Below, piece after piece: positions 35,594 to 43,691 of a stretch of 64,000 nt of DNA; the stretch's first letter is position 1; every line of letters starts with the position of its first letter. Location of the stretch: contig NZ_JARZHG010000002.1 in the NCBI RefSeq assembly GCF_029946505.1, positions 310,001 through 374,000 of the forward strand. The letters are read 5' to 3'. This DNA comes from Polyangium sp. y55x31 (GTDB lineage: Bacteria > Myxococcota_A > Polyangia > Polyangiales > Polyangiaceae). Below the pieces are notes generated by a model. That model did not search any database and was not told the origin of the DNA. It saw only the letters and a list, made by a program, of their open reading frames with translations. The position numbers were made by a program, and so were the translations under genes.

Positions 35594-37408
35594 CTAGCTC
35601 GCTCGCTCCACGCGATCGATGCGGATCTCGACCGCGCTGCCGCCCCGCCACGTGTCGCGCCGGAGCCGACCCACGATGTCCACGCGCCCACCCGCAAGTC
35701 CGTGCGAGAGAGCGCCGAGCTCGTACCCGAACGCGCCGATCACGTGCCGCTTCAGCGCGATCTCGAGCTTCAGGTGACCCTTGATCATGCGCGACACGCG
35801 CACCGGCGCCCCACGCACGAGGACACGCGGCGCGCGGTTGCCCTGCCCGCACGGCTCGAGCCGCTCGAGATCACGCGCCACCACGGCCGGCTCGTCGCGA
35901 TCGTCGAGGCGCACGTCCGCCTCGCCTTCGAGCGGCCCGAACTTCATCGCGCCGAGCGCGATCGCCGCGTCGCACCAGAGCGCGCGCAGCGCCTCGACCC
36001 GATCCGCCCGCACCTCGACACCCGCCGCCGCCTGATGCCCGCCGAACCCGACGAGCCCGGCGCGCGAGAGCACGAGCGCGTCGTGCAGCGGGAACCCTGC
36101 CGGCCCGCGCACCGATCCACGGCCCGATCCGCCGTCGAGCGCCACGACGATCGTGGGCTTGCCGTACTTCGAGGCCACGCGGCCCGCCACGATGCCCACG
36201 ATCCCCGGATGCCACCCCTCGCGCGCGAGCACGATGGCGGGCTCCTTCGCCCACCCGTTCGACTCGATCTCGCGCAGGGCCTGCCCGATCATCTCCTCCT
36301 GGATCGCGCGCCGCTGCGCCGTGAGCTGCTCGATCGTCGCCGCGATCCCGGCCGCGCGCGTGCTGTCCCGTTCGAGCAGGAGCGCGAGCGAGAGATCCGG
36401 ATCTTCGAGCCTACCCGGCGCGTTGAGGCGCGGCGCGATGCGGAACGCGATGTCGTCCGCGCTCACGCCATGCCCGAGATCCAGCCGCGCGAGCTCGGCC
36501 AGCGCTCGCAGGCCCGGCCGCGTGCCCTGGCCGAGCACCGCGAGCCCGGCCCGCACGAGCGCGCGGTTGTCGCCGACGAGCGGCGCCACGTCGGCCACGG
36601 TCCCGATCGCCACGAGATCGAGCCATTGCCGCATGTCGAGGTTCGCGCCGAGCGCCCGACGCACCGCCGCGCCGAGCGAGAGCGCGAGCCCACACGAAGC
36701 GAGCCCCTTGAACGGGAAGCCGCACTCGGGCCGATGCGGATTCAAGAACGCGATCGCGGGCAAGGGCTCCGCGGGCACGAGGTGATGATCGATCACGAGC
36801 GTCTCGATGCCGTGGCCCCGCGCCGTCGCGAGCCGCTCGTGATCACTCGATCCGCAGTCGCACGTGACGAGCAGCGTCGCGCCCGTCTTTCGCACGCGCT
36901 CGAGCGCCTTCGCGTTGAAGCCGTAACTGCCGTCCTTGCGCGTCGCGAGCAGCGGCACGACGTCGCCGCCGAGCGCGCGCAGCACCTCGGTCACGATCGC
37001 GCACGACGTGATCCCATCGCAGTCGTAATCGCCGAAGACCGCGACCTTTTCACGCGCGCGGATCGCCCGCGCGAGGCGATCTGCGCTGAGCTCGCGATCG
37101 GCCATCGCGTCGGGCGGCGTGAGGTGCGCGAGTCGCGGATCGAGGAAAAGGCGCGTCTCGGCGTCGGCTCGGCGACCCGCACGGAACAAGGCGTCGGCGA
37201 CGGTGATCGAGAGCCCGAGCGCCCGCGAGAGCTCCAGCGCCTCGACAGACGCCTCGCCCGGATCACGGATCGCGCCGTCGCGCTCCGGGGTCGCCGCGGT
37301 GGACGGAAGGAGAAGGCTCCGCGCCTCGGGATCCGTCGCCTGTGCCCACGCGGCCTCGCTCAACATCCGTGGGGCCCACGCGTAGCGCAGCCCTCGTCCG
37401 GAGTCCAT
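35594..37408 (-). CDS. recJ: Single-stranded-DNA-specific exonuclease RecJ
   Basis: A 604-residue 5'-3' ssDNA exonuclease of recombination and mismatch repair. DHH-family motifs are present: FGDYDCDGITS (motif I), TCDCGSSDHE, IDHHLVP (the DHH), NPHRPECG, GTVADVAPLVGDNR, and the C-terminal DHHA1 GFGGHQAAAGVEV, followed by an OB-fold region. All metal-binding Asp/His residues appear intact. The N-terminal 30 residues are extra. ATG 37408 is the first in-frame start after the terminator of the upstream secF gene and has no obvious Shine-Dalgarno site; Met15 is an alternative. It heads an operon with mlaF and mlaD, an unusual pairing. Confidence 0.92.
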   Translation of the reverse strand: MDSGRGLRYAWAPRMLSEAAWAQATDPEARSLLLPSTAATPERDGAIRDPGEASVEALELSRALGLSITVADALFRAGRRADAETRLFLDPRLAHLTPPDAMADRELSADRLARAIRAREKVAVFGDYDCDGITSCAIVTEVLRALGGDVVPLLATRKDGSYGFNAKALERVRKTGATLLVTCDCGSSDHERLATARGHGIETLVIDHHLVPAEPLPAIAFLNPHRPECGFPFKGLASCGLALSLGAAVRRALGANLDMRQWLDLVAIGTVADVAPLVGDNRALVRAGLAVLGQGTRPGLRALAELARLDLGHGVSADDIAFRIAPRLNAPGRLEDPDLSLALLLERDSTRAAGIAATIEQLTAQRRAIQEEMIGQALREIESNGWAKEPAIVLAREGWHPGIVGIVAGRVASKYGKPTIVVALDGGSGRGSVRGPAGFPLHDALVLSRAGLVGFGGHQAAAGVEVRADRVEALRALWCDAAIALGAMKFGPLEGEADVRLDDRDEPAVVARDLERLEPCGQGNRAPRVLVRGAPVRVSRMIKGHLKLEIALKRHVIGAFGYELGALSHGLAGGRVDIVGRLRRDTWRGGSAVEIRIDRVERAS

Positions 37409-37447
37409 GCCGGTCGGAAAACCGTCCTTCCTGGCGCGTTGGTTCCT

Positions 37448-37489
37448 GGAAAAACGAAACGCCCCGCGGTGGTGCACACCGCGGGGCGT
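37448..37489 (-). terminator. Rho-independent terminator after secF
   Basis: A perfect 13-bp GC-rich stem (37459-37471 with 37477-37489, 5-nt loop) followed on the minus strand by TTTCGTTTTT. It lies 27 bp past the secF stop and separates the sec operon from recJ. Confidence 0.9.
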
Positions 37490-37515
37490 CGTGGTTTGCG
37501 GGGAGGGAGCGAGGT

Positions 37516-38772
37516 CTAGACCACCGCGTCGGCGCGCTTGACGGCCTTCGTGCGGGCGATCTTCTTCTGGGCCGTCGCCTGGCCGCCGAAGAACCTGCGG
37601 TCGATCCACTCGGTGAACGGCGCGGCGACGTAGATCGACGAGTACGTGCCGACCACGATGCCGACGAGCAGGGCGAAGGCGAAATCCTTGATGACGCCCG
37701 TGCCCCACACGAGGAAGCACACCATCGAGAGCGCCGTCACGCCGGACGTGATGATCGTGCGTCCGAGCATCTCGGAGATCGACAGGTTGATGATCGACGA
37801 GAACGACATGCCCCGGTGTTTCGTCAGGTTCTCGCGGATACGGTCGTACACGACGACCGTGTCCGTGATCGAGTAGCCGACGATCGTGAGCATCGCGGCG
37901 ACCGTGGAGAGCGTGATCTCGCGGTGCGTGATGATCATGGCCCCGAGCGCGATGCCGACGTCGTGGACGAGGGCGAGGATGCCGCCGGGCGCGAACCGGA
38001 GATCGAACCGGAACGCGATGTAGGCCATGATGAACACGATCGCGATCGCGATGCTGCGGATGGCCGCGTCGCGGAGCTGCGCGCCCGCCTTCGGGCCGAT
38101 CCACTCGACGCGCAGCGCGCGCTCGGGCACGCGGTCGGCGCCGAGCTTGCTGCGCAGGCCGTCGAGGAGCTGATCGCCGCGCGACTTGAGCTGCGCCTCG
38201 ACCTTGTGGTCACGCGCGCTCACGACGACGGGGTTGTTCTCGCCCGTGCGGAGCTCGACGCCCTGGATGCCCGTGAGCTGCGTCCGAATGGTCGCGAGAT
38301 CGGGCTCGACCTCGTACCGCATCGTGACCTTGTCGCCGCCGGGGCTGAACTTGATCTCGCTGGCGCGCGCGTTCGCCGGGCAGCGCGCGTCGTACTCCGC
38401 GCTCGGCGCCGTGCCCTCGGGCAGGATGCAGAGCTTCTGGCGAATCGCCTCTTTCTGCTCCTCGCCGAGGGCGCTGACCTCTTGCACGCGGATGAGGAAG
38501 CGGTGCGTGTCCTCCGCGCCGCTGTCCTTCACGCGGATGACGTCCGGCGCGTTGAAGCCGAGTGACTCGACGGCCGCGCGGATGTCGCCGGCCTCCGTCG
38601 GCTTGAGGAAGGCGACCTCGAGCTCCGTGCCGCCCTTGAAGTCGGTGCCGAGGTGGGGCCCCGGCTTGAAGAAGGTGACGATCGACGCGAGCAGGAGCAG
38701 CGCGCTGAGGCCCATGAAGAGCCAGCGCTTGCTCATGAAGTCGAACTGTTGCCCAGGCTTGATGAATTCCAT
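37516..38772 (-). CDS. secF: Protein translocase subunit SecF
   Basis: A 418-residue SecF. The first helix (LFMGLSALLLLASIVTFF) is followed by the family motif PGPHLGTDFKGGTELEVAF, then a periplasmic domain enlarged by an insertion (about 85-200), then five helices with AIAIVFIMAYIAFRFDLRFAPGGILALVHDVGIALG and SITDTVVVYDRIREN. With SecD and YajC it uses the proton-motive force to help pull exported proteins through SecYEG. It begins 10 bp after secD and ends before a strong terminator, so yajC-secD-secF is a complete operon. Confidence 0.95.
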   Translation of the reverse strand: MEFIKPGQQFDFMSKRWLFMGLSALLLLASIVTFFKPGPHLGTDFKGGTELEVAFLKPTEAGDIRAAVESLGFNAPDVIRVKDSGAEDTHRFLIRVQEVSALGEEQKEAIRQKLCILPEGTAPSAEYDARCPANARASEIKFSPGGDKVTMRYEVEPDLATIRTQLTGIQGVELRTGENNPVVVSARDHKVEAQLKSRGDQLLDGLRSKLGADRVPERALRVEWIGPKAGAQLRDAAIRSIAIAIVFIMAYIAFRFDLRFAPGGILALVHDVGIALGAMIITHREITLSTVAAMLTIVGYSITDTVVVYDRIRENLTKHRGMSFSSIINLSISEMLGRTIITSGVTALSMVCFLVWGTGVIKDFAFALLVGIVVGTYSSIYVAAPFTEWIDRRFFGGQATAQKKIARTKAVKRADAVV

Positions 38773-38782
38773 GTGCCGCGCC

Positions 38783-40930
38783 TCAGCCGAGGTAGAGCTT
38801 CTTGACCTTGCGGCCCCGCACGGCCCAATCGAACATGAGCCGCGTGCAGACGACGCCGGTGAAAAGGCTGACCGCGATGCCCACGATGAGCGTCACGGCG
38901 AAGCCCTTGATGGGACCCGAACCGTACTGCGCGAGGATGAGGCCCGAGATCAGCGTGGTCACGTGCCCGTCGAGGATGGCGCTGAAGGCCTTGTCGTAGC
39001 CCACGTCCACCGCCGCCCGCGGACTCTTGCCCTGCCGCAGCTCCTCGCGGATGCGTTCGTTGATGAGCACGTTCGCGTCGACCGCGATGCCGACCGTGAG
39101 CACGAGGCCCGCGATCCCGGGCAGCGTCATCGACGCGCCGAACATCGCGAGGATCGCCACCTGCAGCACCATGTTGAAGAGCACGGCGATGTTCGCGATC
39201 GCGCCCGCGCGGCTGTAGTAGACCTGCATGAACAGGAGCACGAGGATGACGCCGGCGAGGCCGCCCTTCGCGCCCTGCACGATCGCGTCCTGACCGAGCG
39301 ACGGACCGATGCGCTGCTCGTTCGAGGGCGAGATCGGCGCGGGCAGCGCGCCCGAGCGCAGCACGAGCTCGAGCTTGCGCGCGTCCGTGACCTGCTGATC
39401 CACGTTCGCCGAGCCCATCGTGATCGTCGCGATGCCGCCCGGGATCTTCGTCTGGATGACGGGCGCGCTCTCCACCTTCTGGTCGAGGATGATCGCGAAG
39501 CGACGCTTCACGTTCTTCTCGGTGATGTCCTCGAACCGGTCGGCGCCGACGCCCGTGAGCTCCATGCGCACGAGCCAGCCGCCGAGGCCGCGATCGCTCG
39601 GATCGGGCATCGCCTGCGCGTCGCGCACCATGTCGCCGGTGATCTCGGCCTTGCTGAAGAGGTAGTAGGTCCTCCAGCCGACGTCCTCGACCGTGCCCTT
39701 CTCCTCGTCGTAGGCCTGGTACTTGCCGAACCCGATCTCGTGATCGTCCGGCACCGACAGCGTCGAGGTCCACTCGCGCAGCCGCGCGAGCGCCTGGCGC
39801 ATGTCCTCGCCCTCCATGTGCTCGAGGACCGCATAGGTGTTGACCTTCTGCTTGCCGGGGCCGATCGAGACCTGCTCCTGCTGGAAGCGCAGGCCCTTCA
39901 CTTCCTTGTTCTTGGGGTTGCGGAGCTCGGTCTCGAAGAAGTTCACCTCGTCGTCGAGCAGCTTGAACTCGAGGCGCGCCGTCTGGCTGACGATGTCGCG
40001 GATCTCGGCGAACGTCTGGTCGTTGTCGCCGGGGATCTCGATGATGATGTCCTCGTCGCGCGTGGTGACGCCGGCCTCCTTGAGGCCGAGGCTGTCGACG
40101 CGGCGAAGCACCGTCTCCTTCGCCTGCGCCACGGCCTTCGAGCGGATGTCGGTCTCGACGTCCGTCTTGATGCGCAACGTGACGCGCTTGCGATCCGAGG
40201 AGAACTGCCGCTGCATCTCCTGGAACGGACGCATGAACTCGTCGTTCACCTTGTCCGCGTCCGCCGCGTCCTCGAAGTTGATGAAGAGCGTGCCCGCGTG
40301 CTCGCGCGACTTCTCGACGCGCGCCTTGCCCACGAGCTTCTTCAGATCGTCGACCGTCGCCTGCTGCTCCGCCCCCACGAACCCGTAGGAGCGCGCGAGC
40401 GCCTGGCGAACCTCGTCGTAGTAGCGGTCGCGCTTGTCCTTGATCGCCTCGTCGACGTCGACCGTGTAGACGAGCCGGAGGCCGCCCTTCAGATCGAGGC
40501 CGCGCACGAGGCGGAACTCGATGTTCGAGAGCAGCCACTCGCGCACGCCGCGGTTGCCCACGCGCGCGTCCTCTTCGACCTTCGCGCGCTCCTCCGGCCC
40601 GAGACCCGATCGATCGATGCGGCCGTACCGCTCGTCCGAGTACGTCGGGTAGATGCAGAGCCACGCTCCGAGCGCGAGGAACAGGACGAACCCCGACTTG
40701 ACGCGCCACGAAAGATCGAGCGTGGGGAGCGCGCAGAGCAGGGCCCACGGGACGCAAAGGCCGAAGGTCGCCGTCGCCCAGAACACGTGGTAGTGCGCGG
40801 CGATCGCGGCACAGAACGAGGCGATCGCCGACATGAGGAAGACGCCGCGCCGAGGCCTCTGCCACGCGCCGAGCCCGAGGGACAGCGCGCCGAGGCCAGC
40901 GAATGCGTACTGGAGGATGTTGTAGATCAT
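38783..40930 (-). CDS. secD: Protein translocase subunit SecD with extra N-terminal helices
   Basis: A 715-residue SecD. Canonical features begin at about residue 85 (VKSGFVLFLALGAWLCIYPTY), followed by RGLDLKGGLRLVYTV, the large P1 periplasmic domain, and the C-terminal six-helix block with GAKGGLAGVILVLLFM, DANVLINERIREEL and GHVTTLISGLILAQYGSGPIKGFA. Before the usual first helix there are about 80 extra residues with two or three hydrophobic segments (YAFAGLGALSLGLGAW, FLMSAIASFCAAIAAHYHVF, GLCVPWALLCALPTL). Standard SecD starts just before its first helix, so this is an N-terminal addition. Between yajC and secF in the operon. Confidence 0.95.
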   Translation of the reverse strand: MIYNILQYAFAGLGALSLGLGAWQRPRRGVFLMSAIASFCAAIAAHYHVFWATATFGLCVPWALLCALPTLDLSWRVKSGFVLFLALGAWLCIYPTYSDERYGRIDRSGLGPEERAKVEEDARVGNRGVREWLLSNIEFRLVRGLDLKGGLRLVYTVDVDEAIKDKRDRYYDEVRQALARSYGFVGAEQQATVDDLKKLVGKARVEKSREHAGTLFINFEDAADADKVNDEFMRPFQEMQRQFSSDRKRVTLRIKTDVETDIRSKAVAQAKETVLRRVDSLGLKEAGVTTRDEDIIIEIPGDNDQTFAEIRDIVSQTARLEFKLLDDEVNFFETELRNPKNKEVKGLRFQQEQVSIGPGKQKVNTYAVLEHMEGEDMRQALARLREWTSTLSVPDDHEIGFGKYQAYDEEKGTVEDVGWRTYYLFSKAEITGDMVRDAQAMPDPSDRGLGGWLVRMELTGVGADRFEDITEKNVKRRFAIILDQKVESAPVIQTKIPGGIATITMGSANVDQQVTDARKLELVLRSGALPAPISPSNEQRIGPSLGQDAIVQGAKGGLAGVILVLLFMQVYYSRAGAIANIAVLFNMVLQVAILAMFGASMTLPGIAGLVLTVGIAVDANVLINERIREELRQGKSPRAAVDVGYDKAFSAILDGHVTTLISGLILAQYGSGPIKGFAVTLIVGIAVSLFTGVVCTRLMFDWAVRGRKVKKLYLG

Positions 40931-40984
40931 GGGAGGGTCGACTCGGGGGGCGGTCGCGAGCCCTTCTTAGCCGAAGCGCGCGCG

Positions 40985-41410
40985 CTACGCTTTCTTTTCC
41001 TGCGCCTTGTCCTTCGCCTCGGCGGGCTTCGGCTCGCCGTCCACGCCCTGGATGGCGGCCTTCAGGACCTGCACGTTCACGCCGGGCGCGATCTCCAGCT
41101 TGACCGTCCTATCCCCCACCTCGATGAGCTTGCCGATGAGCCCCGCCTGGGTGACGACCTTGTCGCCCGGCTTCAGGGCAGCTTCGAGGTCCTTCTGCTT
41201 CTTCGACTGGCTCCGCGTCATCAGGAACACGAAGAGAAGCGGGAGCAGGAAGAAGAGGATCGTCATCCCGCCGAAGGGCTGCCCGCCGCCGCCTCCGCCG
41301 TCGGGCGTCTGCGTGGGAGCGCCCTGGGAAGGCTGGGCAGGGGCGGGCGCGGGCGGAGCGCCTTGGCCCGGGGAGACGGTGGTCGGCTGAGACAAAAACA
41401 GCATGGTCAC
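40985..41410 (-). CDS. yajC: Preprotein translocase subunit YajC
   Basis: A 141-residue YajC. The single helix (about 49-65, MTILFFLLPLLFVFLMTRSQ) and the cytosolic DLEAALKPGDKVVTQAGLIGKLIEV are classic. About 45 extra Pro/Gly/Gln-rich residues precede the helix, including a run of six glycines, and would face the periplasm. GTG 41410 is chosen because GGAGG lies 10 nt upstream; the ATG two codons later would be too far. First gene of yajC-secD-secF. Confidence 0.92.
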   Translation of the reverse strand: MTMLFLSQPTTVSPGQGAPPAPAPAQPSQGAPTQTPDGGGGGGQPFGGMTILFFLLPLLFVFLMTRSQSKKQKDLEAALKPGDKVVTQAGLIGKLIEVGDRTVKLEIAPGVNVQVLKAAIQGVDGEPKPAEAKDKAQEKKA

Positions 41411-41685
41411 GAGGCGGTAACCTCCACGGGGACGAAGCTCGGCTCCCCGAATGCGAGCCCCCGATCACTCGGAAAGCGGCCGTCCATACCCACGATCGAG
41501 GTTCCACGCAAGGAACGGCCGGAGACACTGGAACAAATGGTCGGTCCCACCCCGGCCCCCACCTCCCGGCCCCCCGTCCCGAACCCTGCCTTTCGTTTTT
41601 TTTCTTGACCAGACCGAAAAGGCTTGGTACCGATGCGCCTCCCTCGACGCACCGCACATCGGCGGGGCGGCGGAGGAAGCGGTAC

Positions 41686-41757
<72 letters not shown>

Positions 41758-41767
41758 CAAAGTTTCG

Positions 41768-41828
41768 TCACGAGGACCTTTCTGCAGGTTCCCGCCTCCG
41801 TGCGGATGCCGCCTGCCCGTCCTCGTGA
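41768..41828 (+). promoter_or_regulatory. Large perfect inverted repeat between tRNA-Val and infC
   Basis: TCACGAGGAC (41768-41777) pairs perfectly with GTCCTCGTGA (41819-41828). The 41-nt interior can fold further (GCAGG with CCTGC). GAGGACCTTT is also directly repeated at 41772 and 41827. It starts 11 nt after the tRNA; it may end tRNA transcription or belong to the infC leader. Confidence 0.5.
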
Positions 41829-42226
41829 GGACCTTTGGGGTCACCCAGAACGGAACCGCGGCGCACGCCGGGCGAGCGGCTCACGTCGTGCACTCGACGT
41901 CGAGCGTGCAAAGGCCGCCCGCGCACGCAGGACGCGTCGCCCCCCCGAACCAAGCAGAGAGCGCCGAGCGCGGCACGAACTCCCGTGCCGCCGCGCCTCT
42001 GCGCCCCCTGCACATCCCGGCCGACCCGTTCGCCCTCCCCGTGGACCTTCCCCGGTGGAGAACGAGCGCCGGGCGTGACTTCGGGCCCGGAGACAGCTTG
42101 CGCCCGTTGATAACGCGGACCATCCGGGCGAGATTGTGGAGGCCCTGCTCCCGTCATCCCGACGGGCGAACGGGGCCGACCGCGGATTGTCAGTAGATCA
42201 CAAGCAAGGAGACAGCGAGACCACAC
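41829..42226. other. infC upstream region without a gene
   Basis: About 400 bp with no credible coding region. It holds a small hairpin (CCCGTC-ATCCC-GACGGG, 42150-42166) and the AAGGAG at 42206-42211 before infC. No strong promoter boxes stand out. Confidence 0.5.
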
Positions 42227-42949
42227 ATGAGCATGCGACGCTTCGACCCTCGACAGGCCCAGCGAGGACCGCAGATCCGAATCAATCAGCGAATCCGGGT
42301 TCCGGAAATCCGGGTCATCGGGGAAGAGGGCGAGATGCTCGGCATCATGCCGACCCACGAGGCCCTGCGGCGCGCCCAGGAGCGAGGCCTCGATCTGGTG
42401 GAGGTCAATCCCAAGGCCGATCCGCCCGTCTGCAAGATCCTCGACTTCGGCAAGTACAAGTACGACGAGAAGAAGAAGGCTCGCGAGGCGAAGCGCAAGC
42501 AGAGCGTGGTCGAGATCAAGGAAATCAAGCTCCGCCCGAAGACGGACGACCACGATCTCCAGTTCAAGACGCGCGCCGCGCTGCGCTTCATCGAGGCCGG
42601 CCACAAGGTCAAGTTCACCGTGCGCTTCCGCGGTCGCGAGATCACGCACCCCGAGAAGGCGCAGGAGCAGCTCGACTGGATCGTGCAGCAGTGCGACGAG
42701 GTGGCGAACGTCGAGGTGCGTCCCGTCATGGAGCAACGCACGATGACGCTGCTCATGGCGCCGAAGCCGGCCGTCATGCAGAAGGTCGCGCAGGCCCGCG
42801 CCGCCGCCGAAAAGGCGCGGCAGAAGGCCCTCCAGGAAGGCCGCGCCGCGCCGGCCGTCAACGAGCAGGACGAGGCGCTTCGCAAGCTCGAGGAGCAGCT
42901 CGACGAAGAAGAGGATGATGACGAGGATGACGACGAGGAAGGGAGCTGA
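42227..42949 (+). CDS. infC: Translation initiation factor IF-3 with acidic C-terminal extension
   Basis: A 240-residue IF-3, which binds the 30S subunit and checks initiator tRNA and start codon. Core IF-3 spans about 15-182: IRINQRIRVPEIRVIGEEGE, VNPKADPPVCKILDFGKYKY, and the C-domain KLRPKTDDHDLQFKT and VKFTVRFRGREITHPE. After the core comes about 60 extra residues: a charged helix, then EEEDDDEDDDEEGS. The M. xanthus IF-3 (Dsg) also has a long C-terminal extension that matters for development. The start is ATG; many bacteria use a rare start for infC. AAGGAG lies rather far (15 nt) upstream. rpmI and rplT, usually next, are absent. Confidence 0.95.
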   Translation: MSMRRFDPRQAQRGPQIRINQRIRVPEIRVIGEEGEMLGIMPTHEALRRAQERGLDLVEVNPKADPPVCKILDFGKYKYDEKKKAREAKRKQSVVEIKEIKLRPKTDDHDLQFKTRAALRFIEAGHKVKFTVRFRGREITHPEKAQEQLDWIVQQCDEVANVEVRPVMEQRTMTLLMAPKPAVMQKVAQARAAAEKARQKALQEGRAAPAVNEQDEALRKLEEQLDEEEDDDEDDDEEGS

Positions 42950-43691
42950 CGCGCTTCCTTCGTCGAACGTCCGCGGTGAGCGGCGAACGGGCCTCGTTCG
43001 CTTGCTCGCCGCGCTCCTGATCCTCGTTCCGCTCGTCACCCTTCCCATCGCGATACGCGCGCTCGTCGACCACGGCGCCTCTTCTCTCGGCGCGCGGCTC
43101 GCCGACGTGCTCGCGCGCGCGTTCGCCTGGCGAAACGCCGAGGAGACGGAGGCACCCGCGCGTGGCCCCGCCTCCCTCGATCTCGACCTCGACCTTCCCC
43201 ACGTGCCCGGGCTCGACGTGCTTCCGGCGCCTACCGAACCGCCGAGCGATACGCTGGGCCCGTCGAGGAAAGGTTCGTCCGTACGAACCCCCGCGCCGCG
43301 CGGCGGGGTTCATGTCCGCGCCGACGTCGTGGCGCGTGCGGTGCAGAGCGGCGTCATGCCGTCGGGCGTGCCCGTGCCCGCGCGTGGACCGAGGCCCGCG
43401 GGCATCGTGCTCCAGGGCGTGGGCGGCTTCGGCGCGGGCCTGCGCGACGGCGACGTGCTCACGCGTATCGGCGGCGCGCCGGCGACCTCGGTGGGCGTGG
43501 TCATCGGCGCGGTCGCGGGTGCGCTCAAGCAAAACGCCAAGGTGATCACGGGTGAGGTTTGGCGCGGCGATCAGCGGCTCAGCGTGGCCGTCGAGGTCCC
43601 GCCGATCGGCAGGCAGGGCGCGCCTCCCCGCGCGAGGCCGAAGACGCGCGCCCCGGCCAAGCGCGCTCAGGGACCGAACAACCCGCCGTAG
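42915..43691 (+). CDS. Membrane-anchored PDZ domain protein
   Basis: A protein of up to 258 residues with an N-terminal transmembrane helix (about 28-48, LVRLLAALLILVPLVTLPIAI), a Pro/Gly/Asp linker, and a C-terminal PDZ domain (about 155-235: IVLQGVGGFGAGLRDGDVLTRIGGAPATS). The layout resembles the GspC class of secretion-system inner-membrane proteins, but no other type II secretion genes are near, so this is only a similarity. Starts at 42915, 42918 and 42927 all lie within infC (35 bp overlap or less); none has a clear Shine-Dalgarno site. The 3' end overlaps the convergent kinase gene by 25 bp. Confidence 0.75.
   Translation: MMTRMTTRKGADALPSSNVRGERRTGLVRLLAALLILVPLVTLPIAIRALVDHGASSLGARLADVLARAFAWRNAEETEAPARGPASLDLDLDLPHVPGLDVLPAPTEPPSDTLGPSRKGSSVRTPAPRGGVHVRADVVARAVQSGVMPSGVPVPARGPRPAGIVLQGVGGFGAGLRDGDVLTRIGGAPATSVGVVIGAVAGALKQNAKVITGEVWRGDQRLSVAVEVPPIGRQGAPPRARPKTRAPAKRAQGPNNPP

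Noticed and set aside
38186-41608. 1140-codon open frame on the plus strand opposite secF, secD and yajC
   Set aside because: Arg/His/Asp/Leu-rich shadow of well-recognised genes on the other strand; no motif or start signal.
42197-42199. ATC as a rare start codon for infC
   Set aside because: It is in frame and follows a stop, but no Shine-Dalgarno site precedes it; AAGGAG lies downstream of it and upstream of the ATG at 42227.
42915-43691. GspC of a type II secretion system
   Set aside because: Only the helix-plus-PDZ layout matches; no other gsp genes are in the window.
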